A model generated the notes under the pieces. That model was not told the DNA's origin. It saw only the letters and a program-made list of their open reading frames with translations, and searched no databases. 64,000 bases of DNA from Erinaceus europaeus (taxonomy: Eukaryota; Chordata; Mammalia; Eulipotyphla; Erinaceidae). Shown piece after piece: positions 22,661 through 33,296 of the stretch; position 1 is the first letter of the stretch, and each line of letters starts with the position of its first letter. The DNA lies in contig NC_080168.1 in the NCBI RefSeq assembly GCF_950295315.1, positions 71,538,008 to 71,602,007 on the forward strand, in the 5' to 3' direction. The translations under genes and the position numbers were made by a program.

Positions 22661-23107
22661 GGGTGGGTGGGAAATGCATGTGTACTTGTCCACTACTGTT
22701 GACACATTCAAAAAAACAGTGGCATATCTCTAAGTTGACAAGCATATCATTAAAAAAAAAAAGGTGAAAAAGACTGACTCTACACATCAGTGTGAGCCTG
22801 CCCTCAGCTGCCTCTCGTGGTCTGGGGTGAACTGGAGCACCCTGAGCTCAAGAGCACATCGGCTGGCTCCAAGCTCATGAATCAGAGGCCACTCACAGGG
22901 GCAAGGCAGTGGGGTGTAAGCATGCTCAGCCCTGCCCAGCTCGGGGTGAGGTTTTAGAGACTTCTAGATCTTTCTAACTGTGGGTCTGGGGGTCAGGCTC
23001 AGGCATACAGGCACACCCCCTCCATCAAATGTTCAGAGCCCCAGAGCTCAGAGCCAGGGCATGTCCTGGAGTCCTGGGGGTTGGGTTACCAAAGAAGGTG
23101 CTGCCTT
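22661..23107. other. Unique intron 5 sequence
   Basis: No repeat or exon recognised; GC-rich from about 22795. Confidence 0.5.
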
Positions 23108-23279
23108 TAAGCAGTGAAGGTGGGCTCGAACCAGGATCCTTCCGCTGGTTCTTGTGCTTCACGCCACGTGTGCTTAACTCGCTGCACTACCGTCCAAATC
23201 CCTTTTCCTTTCTCTTTCTCCCTTCCTTCCTTCCTTCCTTCCTTCCTTCCTTCCTTCCTTTCTTTCTTTCTCTCTCTCC

Positions 23280-23332
<53 letters not shown>

Positions 23333-23565
23333 TTTCTTCTTGTCTTTCTTTCTTTCTCATTCTTTCTTTTTACAACAGAGAAATCAAGAAGGGGGAGATA
23401 GAGATGAGAGACAGACAGAGAGAGAGAAAATGAGAGAGAGGAGAGACACTTGCAGACCTGGTTCACCACTTGTGAAACATCCCCCTGCAGGTGGAGACAA
23501 AGGACTTGAACCTAGGTCCTTGTACCTGGTAATGTTATAGGGGTGTGCTACCTCCCAGCCCCCTC
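23108..23565 (-). mobile_element. SINE fragments flanking a (CCTT)n/(CTTT)n tract
   Basis: 23108-23205 is the head half of a reverse family A copy. A pure pyrimidine tetranucleotide tract fills about 23219-23345. 23365-23565 is a reverse SINE. The tract probably grew from a SINE tail. Confidence 0.8.
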
Positions 23566-23634
23566 CCCAATTTTTCAGCAAGTGTAAAGGAAGTGAAATG
23601 GGACTTGAAGTCTATATTCTGCTCTTTTCATAAA

Positions 23635-24606
23635 CATTTATTTTATTGATAGGGCAGAAAGAAATTGAAAGTGGAAGGGAAGACAGGGTGGATGAGAAGG
23701 AGTGAGAGAGAAAGAGAGAGAGGGGAGGGAAGGACCTGCATCACTGTTTTACTGCTCATTAAGTTTCCCCCTGAAGGTAGGGAGTAAGGATTTGAACTTG
23801 GGTCCTTGCACATGATAATGTGTGTGCTCTATAAGATGTTCCATCACCAGATGCCTTAAAAAAAAGATGTATTAATGGAGGAATAGAGAAGCAGAGCATC
23901 ACTCTGACAGTGCGGTGCCAGGGGCTGACCTCATCCTAGAGAGTCTAATGCTTGATCCACTATTGTGACCCTCCTCCTCTGCAAGCTCTGCAAGCTCTGG
24001 CTTGTGGTGGGGTTGGGGGTTGAACCTGGGCCCTTGGCATGTCAGACAGGGAATTCTATTGTGGGACCACCGTGCTCTCTCCCAAGTGCTCATGAGCATG
24101 GCAAAGGAGTTGAGCAACCTATTAGTTCTGTCACCAAGCAAGTTAGTGTCAGGAATCTGTACTGGGTGCTGGAAAGTGCTTACTGGGCTGTGTCATGTCC
24201 TGGGGTTGTGAGCACTCAGCCAGGCCCAGGGCTGCAGGCGTCTGTTTGGGGAGGTGTGTGTGGCCCCTGGGTCTGAGCAGGGTTTTGAGCTTCTACAACT
24301 TTACCAGTGCATTTTATTTTATTTTATTTTATTTTATTTTATTTTGCTGCCAGGGTATTGCTGAGGTTTAGTGCCTGCACAACAAATCCACAGCTCCTAG
24401 AGGCCTTTTTTTTCTTTTTTCCCCTTTCCTTTCTTTTCTTTCTTTTTTATTATTTGATGGGACAAAGATGAAACTGAGATGAAAAGGGAATAGAGAGAGT
24501 CAGAGAGACACCTGCACCACTTGTGAAGTTTCCCTTTGCAGTTGGGGAGTGGGGGCTCAAACCCTGGTCCTTACGCATGGTAGCATGTGTGCCACCACCT
24601 GGCCCC
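23635..24606 (-). mobile_element. Antisense SINEs B, C and extended, with an (ATTTT)n run
   Basis: 23635-23850 is family B, 23855-24095 overlaps two family C-like copies, and 24346-24606 is an extended copy starting at the (ATTTT)n run of 24309-24344. 24095-24308 is unassigned. Confidence 0.65.
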
Positions 24607-24848
24607 CATCCATAAAGTTTTAAACTGTGCCTGCCACTGATGTCACCTGCCAGTCACTCGGTGGTCAGGCTTCAGGGCTCCAGGCAGGCAGCTTCCAGAC
24701 AAGAGAAAGCATGTTCAAAGCTTGGCTTCAGGCATGGCAGGCGAGGCTGTTTCAGAAGCTTCTTTCTAGGTGGCAGCTGTTGGAAACGCTAGGAGCTGCC
24801 TCGGGCAGGTCTGGATCTTGGCCAACGGGGAATGAAGCTGAAGTCTGA

Positions 24849-24977
24849 GGGAAACAGGAGCACAGAAGCTGATGAGGTCTGTGAGCGGGAAGGGAAACAG
24901 GAGCACAGAAGCTGATGAGGTCTGTGAGCGGGAAGGGAAACAGGAGCACAGAAGCTGATGAGGTCTGTGAGCGGGAA
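24849..24977. repeat. 43-bp minisatellite, three identical copies
   Basis: The 43-bp unit starting gggaaacaggagcacagaag occurs at 24849, 24892 and 24935 with no differences among the three copies. The surrounding 24606-25085 is otherwise unique intron 5 sequence. Confidence 0.97.
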
Positions 24978-25099
24978 GAGTCTTGTTTCTACCTGGTCAT
25001 AGGAAAGGGTGTGTGTGGCTCTGAGAACCAGCTCCTGCCAGACTGCCACACCCTCCTCTTCGATCTCTCCTTTAAAGCTCAGTTTCACATTTAAACTTC

Positions 25100-25590
25100 A
25101 AAGGGGGAGGGGGCCACAGGCAGTGGTGCACCTGGTAGAGTGCACATGTTACCATGTGTAAGGACCTGAGTTTGAGCCCTTGATCCACAGCAGGGGGGAA
25201 GTTTCATGAGCAGTGAGGCAGATCTACAGTTCTCGCTCTCCCTCTATTCTTCTCTATTTCCCCCTCCCCTCTCAATTTCTCCGCATCTCTATCAAGTTAA
25301 ATAAATAAAAGTAAACTTTGAAGTGTTGATTACAGATATGTGAAGTGGCCAGTGGGAGAGAGCTTAGGGGATGAAACAGGACTTCTGTGATTGAGGCTTC
25401 AAGTTCAGACCCTAGTACATCATGTGCCAGAATAGTAGTGCTCTACCTTCTCTCCTCTTTAAAAAAAAGTTTTAGGGGAGATAGCTACAGTGATTATGCA
25501 AAAGAAGTCTCCTTCTTGATGAACCAAAATCTCTCAGGTTCAATCCCTAGCACCATCATCAGCCAGAGCAGTGTTCTGGAGAAAAAAAAC
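25100..25590 (+). mobile_element. SINEs B, C, C
   Basis: 25100-25312 is family B; 25345-25460 and 25462-25590 are two short family C copies in a row. Confidence 0.65.
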
Positions 25591-25659
25591 AAAACAAAAC
25601 CCATATGGTTTGTGTTTCTTACTAGTAATTTAACAGTGGTTTGCAAAAGTATACATATT

Positions 25660-25662
<3 letters not shown>

Positions 25663-25714
<52 letters not shown>
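25663..25714. repeat. (GT)n microsatellite
   Basis: Uninterrupted GT dinucleotides over 52 bp. Confidence 0.97.
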
Positions 25715-25716
<2 letters not shown>

Positions 25717-26210
25717 CTCACCACAGCCACCACCAGAGGTCCTGTGTTCCCCTCCCTCAAAATTTTTACAAAGGCTAAGGCAGCTTGGTCACTGTTTTTC
25801 TTCCTTTTTTTTTTTTGTTGTTATTTTTAAAATTTAATAATGATTGACAAGATTGTAGGATAAAAGGGGTATAATTCCATACAGTTCTCACCACCAGAGC
25901 CCTGCATCCTATCCCCTCCATTGGAAGCTTTCCTATTTTTTATCTCTCTGAGAGTAGGGACCCAGGATCATTATGGGGTACAGAAGGTGGAAGGTCTGGC
26001 TTCTGTAATTGCTTCTCTGTTGGACATGGGCATTGACAGGTTGATCCATACCCCCAGCCTGTTTCTGTCTTTCCCTAGTGGGGCGAGGCTCTGGGGAGGT
26101 CGGGTTCCAGGACACATTGGTGAGGTCATCTGCTCAGGGAAGTCAGGTTGGCGTCATGGTAACAACTGCAACTTGGTGGCTGAAAAGCATTAAGATAAAA
26201 AGCAGAACAA

Positions 26211-26500
26211 AGGGAGCTGGGTGGTAGCGCAGCGGGTTAAGTGCACATGGCGCAAAGCACAAGGACTGGCCTAAGGATCCTGGTTTGAGCCCCCAGCTCC
26301 CCACCTGCAGGGAAGTTGCTTCACAGTTGGTGAAGCAGGTCTGCAGGTGTCTATCTTTCTCTCCCCCTTTCTGTCTTTCTCTCCTCTCCCCATTTCTCTC
26401 TGTCCTATCCAACAACAATGACATCAATAACAACAACAATAATAACTACAACAATAAAATAACAGGGCAACAAGAGGAAATAAATAAATATTTTTTAAAA
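26211..26500 (+). mobile_element. SINE family A within the L1-like element
   Basis: Complete head and tail; the duplication aaaaagcagaac is at 26197-26208 and 26511-26522. Confidence 0.9.
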
Positions 26501-26545
26501 ACCTTTTTAAAAAAAGCAGAACTAATTGTTTAAAAATCAGGAAAC

Positions 26546-26875
26546 TTGGAGCTCCGCTTCCCCAGAGCCCTTCCCCACTAGGGAAAGAGAGAGACAGGCT
26601 GGGAGTATGGATTGACCAGTCAACGCCCATGTTCAGCGGGGAAGCAACTACAGAAGCCAGACCTTCAACCTTCTGCATCCCAAAATGACCTTGGGTCCAT
26701 ACTCCCAGAGGGTTAAAGAATAGGAAAGCTATTAGGGGAGGGGATGGGATACAGAGTTCTGGTGGTGGGAATTGTGTGAAGTTGTACCCCTCTTATCCTA
26801 TCGTTTAGTCAATGTTTCCTTTTTATAAATAAAAAAATTTAAAAATAAAACAAACAAACAAATAAATAAATAAAT
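26546..26875 (+). mobile_element. 5'-truncated L1-like tail, sense, nested
   Basis: About 330 bp in the opposite orientation to its host: tccatactcccagaggg, ggtggtgggaattgtgtg, gttgtacccctcttatcc, then an A/aaat-rich tail. Near-duplicated flanks (aaaaatcaggaaac at 26532 and aaaaaccaggaacc at 26876) indicate target-primed insertion. Confidence 0.8.
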
Positions 26876-27767
26876 AAAAACCAGGAACCTAAAGGTAAGA
26901 ATATAGCCGATAAGATTTGGGGTCTTCATTTTGAAAAAATCTAGGAAGTCTATTTTAGGTATATTCCAAAGGGTCCATGACTTTACTAATTTTTGCCTGA
27001 GCCAGACAGCTAATATGTAGGTGGGCTAAATGTATTGTCTGGGGAGATGGTGTCAGAGTTGGATAAAGGACTAGAAAGCTGGATCAGGGCAGAGAGAAGC
27101 TCCCAAATATGGGGAAAGTTATATAAATACTGTAGACCCCATCGATCTGAGCTGGGGCCCGTGTCTATTCATATTCAGTACAGGAACTTGTGTAATCTCT
27201 AAATCCCTGTAGATCTGAGCTTGTATTCCATGATCATAGGTAGGAACGTTCTAGGCTGCACTTATTTCAGGACCAGTCTTCCTTATGTGATAGAGTATGT
27301 TGACCCAGCCTCCCTTCAGAGAGTGGGGCAATCCCTATCATTACTTTCTACATTGAGGGCAAGGTTCTGTAGAAGCCCACAAGAGGGTTGCAAATTCCTT
27401 AGCAAGTTATAGATTCTACATATGAGTGAAGCCATTCAGTGGTTGTATTTTGCCTCTTTACTTATTTCACTGAGTATCATCAACTCCAGTTCCATCCATT
27501 TTGTCCCAAAGGATGCAACATCAGCTTTTTTGATTGCAGCATGATATTCCATGGAGTATGTGTCTCAGAACTTCTTAATACAGTCATCTGTGGGTGTGTA
27601 TTCAGGCTGCTTCTACTCCTTGGTGTTGTGACTTGTTCATGTCTCATTTTAAAGACTCTTCCAAGGGTAAAATATCACCTTATCTCCCCTAGGTCAATCC
27701 ACTTTTGTTCTTCTGGTGTTCTTGTCTCATCTCCATAACAAATTTCATCTTGAGGTTTTTCTTCATT

Positions 27768-28055
27768 TTTAAAAAATTATTTATTTATTCCCTTTTGTTG
27801 CCCTTGTTGTTTTATTATTGAAGTAATTGTTGTTGTTATTGATGTCATTGTTGTTGGATAGGACAGAGAGAAATGGAGAGAGGAGGGGAAGACAGAGAGG
27901 GGGAGAGAAAGATAGACACCTGCAGACTTGCTTCACCGCTTGTGAAACAACTCCCCTGCAGGTGGGGAGCCGGGGGCTCAAACAGGGAACCTTACGCCGG
28001 TCCTTGAGCTTTGTGCCACCTGCTCTTAACCCGCTGCGCTACTGCCCGACTCCCT
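27768..28055 (-). mobile_element. SINE family A
   Basis: Reverse complete copy from tttattcccttttgttgccc to gctactgcccgactccc; a short ttttcttc duplication flanks it. Confidence 0.9.
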
Positions 28056-28124
28056 TTTCTTCGCTTTTAATGATATCATGAGATTTCATCTGGTTGATCT
28101 TATTTTGTTTAGTTATATGTTTAC

Positions 28125-29030
28125 TTATTTATTTGCCGTCAGGGTTATCGCCGTGACTCTGTGCCTTCCACTGTTACCATCAGCACTTTAAAAAATTCTT
28201 TTTAGGTAGAGACTTAGAGACAGGAGAGACAATGCAGCACTGCTCTACCACTTGTGACACGTATCCCCTGTAGGTGCACCGAGGGAGTGACTAGTGACAA
28301 AGTACATGATCACGTGTGCATCTTAACATATACACTCCAACGGATAATCCACCTCACAGCCCCAATCTTCTTTTTAAAAAGTATTTATTTAGTTCACTGC
28401 CCTGAAGGAAGTTTCGGTGCTATGCTAGCAGTCTTTTCCTCTGTCTCTCTATCTCTGTCTCTCTCCATCTCTCTGAAAAAGTTTGCCTGGAGTAGTGACA
28501 ACCAAAAACAAAAAGAAAGCAAAAACATAAATATATTGGACTGTGGGAAAAGTCATGATGTCTTTTTTCTTTTTACAAAATTTATCTTTATTTATTTATT
28601 GGGTAGAGACAACCAGAAATCAAGAGGGAAGGGAGTGATAGAGAGACAGAGAGACAGAGAGATACCTGCAGCACTGCTTCACCACTTGCAAAGCTTTCCC
28701 TTTAAGGGTGGGGAGCGGGGGCTTGAACCTGGGTTCTTGTGCATGGCATCATGTATGCTCAACCAGGTGTGCTACCCCCGACCCCTCATGATATATTTTT
28801 GTGATGCAAGAATGCATAGTGACTTTTCCAACAACAGTAATATATATTTGCTTACTTTTATAAACTTAGAACGAGAGGTGAGAGCACTGCTCAGCTCTGG
28901 CATGTGGATGGCAGTGCTAGGAACTGAAACTTCCTTCAATGTGGTGGGAGCTGGGCTTGAATTTGGGTTGCACATGTGGCAGAACAGTGCACCCTCCAGG
29001 AGTGCTATCCCTGTGCCCACATAGTGCTCC
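28125..29030. mobile_element. Run of SINEs in intron 5
   Basis: 28125-28365 is a diverged reverse copy; 28380-28500 a + strand remnant; 28575-28790 a clear reverse family B; 28860-29030 a reverse family C-like copy. Confidence 0.65.
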
Positions 29031-29104
29031 TGATGCCTAGTCTGGGCAGGCTTCTCATGGAAGAATGCCTGGGTGGGTGAGGTGGATGGAGGAATAATAG
29101 GTTT

Positions 29105-29397
29105 TTAAAAAAATATGTATTTATTCATTTTCCCTTTTGTTGCCCTTGTTGTTTTTATTGTTGTAGTTATTATTGTTCATATCTATGTCGTCGTTGTTGG
29201 ATAGGATAGAGAGAAATGTAGAAAGGAGGGGAAGACAGAGAGGGGGAGAGAAAGACACCTGCAGATCTGCTTCACCGCCTGTGAAGCGACTCCCCTGCAG
29301 GTGGGGAGCCAGGGGCTTGAACCAGGATCCTTATGCCAGTTCCTGTGCTTCACATCATGTGTGCTTAACCCACTGTGCTACCGCCTGACCCCCGGAA
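29105..29397 (-). mobile_element. SINE family A
   Basis: Reverse copy from tttcccttttgttgcccttg to gctaccgcctgaccccc. Confidence 0.9.
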
Positions 29398-29827
29398 TTC
29401 CAGTTTTAAGGCCTGCTGAAAGGTTCCAGGTTCCCTTCCCAGAGCCATTTCCCTTCTGTCTGCCCTGCTGTGTGCGGGCCTGTCCTGCAGCCTGGCCAGT
29501 CTGGTCCCGCTGCCTCCCCTGGGCCTGGGTTGCATTGCTGAGCATGAGTCAGCATCCTGGTGCAGGAAGTCTGTGGAGCTACCCCCAGTGCTCCCAGTAT
29601 TAGCAGGCGGCATCTTGTAGGAATGCAGGTCCAGCTGCTCCCTGGAGGTGGTGTGGACGTGCTGGGGCGCATGGCAGGCCAGGGCATTGTCCTCCTGATG
29701 TGGAGGTTAAAGCTTGCTACAGATCCAGCAAACAGATTGGGGGGATGAGCTCAAGTGTTCTCTAGTGTTTCAGAAGAAAAGCCCTAGCTAAACCCAGTGG
29801 TTCTTTTTCTCAAAAGTATTTTCCCAG
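29398..29827. other. Unique intron 5 block with AP-1-like site
   Basis: Repeat-free, GC-rich sequence. It includes tgagtcagca at about 29545, matching AP-1/NF-E2-type sites; this may be chance. Confidence 0.4.
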
Positions 29828-30425
29828 GGGTTGGGCGGTAGCGAAGCAGGTTAGGCGCATATGGTGCAAAGCGCAAGGACCAGCGTAAGGATCCCAGTTC
29901 GAGCCCCTGGCTCCCCACCTGCAGGGGGGTCACTTCACAAGTCGTGAAGCAGGTCTGCAGGTGTCTATCTTTCTCTTCCCCTCTCTGTCTTCTTCTCTCT
30001 CCATTTCTCTCTGTCCTATCCAACAACAATGACATAAATAACAATAATAACAACCGGAAGAGCAACAAGGGCAACAAAAATGGGGGAAAAAACAGCCTCC
30101 AGGACCAGTGGATTCGCAGTGCCGGCACCGAGCCCCAGCAATAACCCTGTAGGCAAAATAAATAAATAAGTATTTCCTTCCTTCCTTCCTTCCTTCCTTC
30201 CTTCCTTCCTTCCTTCCTTCCTTCTATCCGTCCTTTATTTTTTTTCTTTTTGGCAGAGACAGAGAGAAGTGGAAAGGGTCAGAGGTTGAGAGACAGAGAG
30301 ATACCTTAAGCACTGCTCCACCATTCATGGAACTTTACTCCTGCATGTGGGGACCACAGGCTTGAACCTGTATCCTTGACTTTGGTAATATTTGTGCTCA
30401 ATCAGGTTTGCCACCGCCCAGCTTC
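29828..30425. mobile_element. SINE family A extended (+), (TTCC)n, SINE family B (-)
   Basis: 29828-30170 is a + strand extended copy ending ccagcaataaccctgtagg. TTCC repeats fill 30174-30224. 30235-30425 is a reverse family B copy. Confidence 0.8.
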
Positions 30426-30574
30426 ATGTCTAGTGGTTCCTAACTTAGATTTCAGAGCCTATAGATATACTCTCTTCTGAGCCAGTTGCAAGAACCAAGG
30501 GCTTGGCTCTTTCTAATGGAGAGAGAGAGGGAGAGGGAGAGGGACGGAGGGAGGGAGGGAGATAGCGTGCAAAT

Positions 30575-30815
30575 TGGGGCCAGTGGTGATGCACCCAGTG
30601 GAGTGCACATACCACCAAGGACCCAGGTTCAAGTCCTAGGTCCCTACCTGCAGTGGGGAAGCATCATGAACGGTGGAACAGTGCTGCAGGTGTAGCTCTT
30701 GCTCTCCCCCCTCTCTCTCATCCTCTTAAAAATAAAAACCCCACTAGGAGTGGTGGAGTTGTGCAGGCACAGAGCCATAGTGATAACACTGGTGTCAAGA
30801 AAAAGAGCATCTGGC
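30575..30815 (+). mobile_element. SINE family B, extended
   Basis: Contains ggtgatgcacccagtggagt, a ct-rich middle and a gtggagttgtgcaggcac end block. A GAGA/GGGA run precedes it at 30518-30562. Confidence 0.75.
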
Positions 30816-31326
30816 TGCCTCACTTGATCCTGGAATGATTTCTCCCCAGCGACTATGGCTGTTCTTGCCCCAAGGGGAGTCCTGGGGGGGGTCCCTCCTG
30901 TGGAGCTTCTGCCTGAGGCTCTGGGAAGGCAGTCCTCCTTCCTCACCTGATACCCACTAATGTGCCTCCATGGCTGGGAACTGAGACGGTGTGAGGTGAC
31001 AGCCTGGTGACTTGCTGTTGGGGGCTCTGTTCCCAGGGCTGAGGCTGAAGGCAGTTTAGAAGCAGCCTCCCGCAGGAGAAAAAAGTGCCAAGTCAATATG
31101 GGAGGTGGGGTGTGGAGGACAAGTGAACCAGAACGGAAGCAGGTGGGCAGCTGGGAAGCAGTGAGCAGGAGCCATGCTGGAAAAGGCTTGGTGGGCAGAG
31201 CACAGGATCTGTGTGGCTGAGGCACTGGCTGCCATCTCAGCCACTGAAAATGCTGGGGTGGGACTCAGGTTCTCTCTCTCTCTCTGAATAAATAAGCAAA
31301 TAAATCTGAAGCAAAAATTCAAAAAG
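30816..31326. other. Unique intron 5 sequence
   Basis: GC-rich with no repeat recognised until a short ctctctctct run at 31272. Confidence 0.5.
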
Positions 31327-31478
31327 AGCCAGAGCCATCATAGTAGCTCACCTGGACAGCTCAGCCAAGTGCAACCCAGATTCCAGTCCAGCCACTAGCA
31401 TATTCTTGCTCTGGTTTAAAAATAGGGAGGGAGGGTAAAAGGAAGGGAGGGAGGGAAGGAGGAAGGGAGGGAGGGAGG

Positions 31479-31511
<33 letters not shown>

Positions 31512-31512
31512 A
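31327..31512 (+). repeat. SINE C remnant and (GGGA)n/(GA)n tract
   Basis: 31327-31425 is a short C-like SINE; 31427-31512 is a purine-only run of ggga and ga repeats. Confidence 0.7.
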
Positions 31513-32995
31513 GAGACCATGAAACCCTCACCCCCCATCCCTATGCTCCCAGGAACCTGGTGAGGAGAGTGGGGAGGGCCAGCTGCCCTGGGCTTCCAAG
31601 CTCTGGTTTCTAGAAGGTTCTGGGCACTTTCAGCCCAAATCTGCCCATCCCCCCTTTGTTGTCAGAGGTAAAAGGAAGGAGCTGAGGGCAGCACTGAGGG
31701 CAGGGCCATGCTCATCCCTCCTCACTGTGTCCCTATGACCTTGAGGTAGCATTAGGATGGTGCCAGGGGGTCAGGGCAGTACCCTTCTGTTACAGGATGC
31801 ACACCCCAAAGAATGGGCTCCTTTTCCAGGAGGGCCAAGGAAAGGCAGAGGCCAGCTCTGTGCACACAGCGTCAACACAGGTGGACAGGTGGCAAATCCT
31901 CAGAGTAAAGAAAGGGTTGTACTCCTGGGGAGGGGGGGAGGAGCAGGGAATAAAGTGGGGGGGAGAAAGGCGGAAGGGGGGGGAGGAGAATAGGAAGATC
32001 GACCAGTGGGAGGGGTGTGTGTGTGTCCCTGTCTCACACAGGCCCAAACTAGATGCAAAGTGCTTCTTTTTTTGGGGGGTGGGAGTGGGAGGAAGGGGCT
32101 TCCTAGCAGTACTTCAGTGAGCCCAGTGACCTTGAGGGGGACTGTGTGCTGGTTCCTGACTCCTTCCCACCCCCAGCCTCCCACACCCCAACCCCCCACC
32201 ACTGGGAGTGACTACCCCCCACCCTTGCTTCAGGTGACATGGGGGTAAGGACCCCATTCATTCTTTCTCTTGGGTTCTGCGAGGAGTGGGAGTACCAGCA
32301 GGGGGAGCTGTAGCCTCTGCTTCTGAACAGGAGACCTCAGGGCCCAGGGCAGCCCTGTGGCCCCAGGGGTGAGGTCGGGGGCAGGGCTGTGACTCCAGGA
32401 ACCTGGGCTGCTTAGGCCACCTAGACAACGAGGCTCCCTGTTGAGCCCTCCTGTCCTCCCAGATGCTCTGTGTGTGAGACACCCCCTGGGGATGGTGCCC
32501 TCAGAGGGAAGCCCTCACTCATATGTGAGGGGCTGACATCCTAGTACTGCTGACCAGGGCACCTTGAAACCAAATGCTGGGCGACTGCCCTCTGGCTCTG
32601 CAGTTTCCAGAAGCTTCTTAGGCCCTACCTTTGCAAACAGGTGCCCGCCCAGCTTTGAGCTGTGTCAGCCAGGAATAGCAGGTTCCACAGAGTCATTAAC
32701 CACTGGGCAAGGCTAGGCTTTCAGGAGGGGGGCCCTGACTGCTCCCAGGCCAGAACAAGGATATGCAGAGGCCCTTGGCTCCCCAAGCTCCACAGCCGCA
32801 TCACAGGCAGGTCCACAGCTGGTCCCTGGGGGTGGTAGAAGGGAGCTGGCTTCCAGCTTGGGGCAGGGGGTGGGGGATGTCACTTCACAGAACCTTCTCC
32901 TGGGAATTCCTTATCATATGTTATTTCTGCTTGCCAGAGCCCTGTAAGTCCTATTACTTTAGAGAGAATTTGAGGATCCCAATCTCAAGGAATTA
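31513..32995. other. Repeat-poor GC-rich intron 5 block with G-runs
   Basis: Nearly 1.5 kb without SINE or L1 sequence, exceptional for this window. 31927-31988 has at least four runs of three or more G on the + strand, and 32065-32100 has more. No exon-like ORF with plausible splice borders is recognised. It is a candidate conserved or regulatory block by its lack of insertions only. Confidence 0.45.
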
Positions 32996-33205
32996 GGGGC
33001 CAGGTGGTGGTGTACCTAGTTGAGCACATATGTTACAATGCACAAGGATCCAAGTTTGAGCTCCTGATCCCCACTTGTAGGGGGAAAGCTTTGCAAGTGG
33101 TGAAGCAGGTGTCTTTCTATTTCTTTTCCTTTCTATCACCCCCTTGCCTCTCAATTTCTGGCTTTCTCTATATAATAAATATCTTAAAAAATAAAGAAAT
33201 GAATG
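32996..33205 (+). mobile_element. SINE family B
   Basis: Complete copy: gggccaggtggtggtgtacc, gttacaatgcacaaggatcc, ctctcaatttctggctttct. Confidence 0.9.
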
Positions 33206-33296
33206 CCTCAATCTCTATTTTGAAAAGTTGATTACTATTTTAAAAAGAGAAGAAGACATTAGGTTATGGTGATAGCCATGGAAAGTTCTTTCTTTT

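Larger units (their letters stand above)
25830..27765 (-). mobile_element. L1-like antisense element (copy 2), split by a SINE and by another L1 tail
   Basis: 25830-26208 and 26876-27765 read as one antisense L1-like 3' end; 27440-27600 resembles the end of ORF2 (ccagttccatccatttt, tattccatggagtatg on the + strand). Two later insertions, each with its own target duplication, divide it (see the next two entries). Confidence 0.7.

Noticed and set aside
24849..24977. CRISPR-like array
   Set aside because: The three 43-bp units are head to tail with no spacers, and the genome is mammalian.
28254..29024. 256-codon + strand frame
   Set aside because: It crosses several SINEs of both orientations and has no homologous domain.
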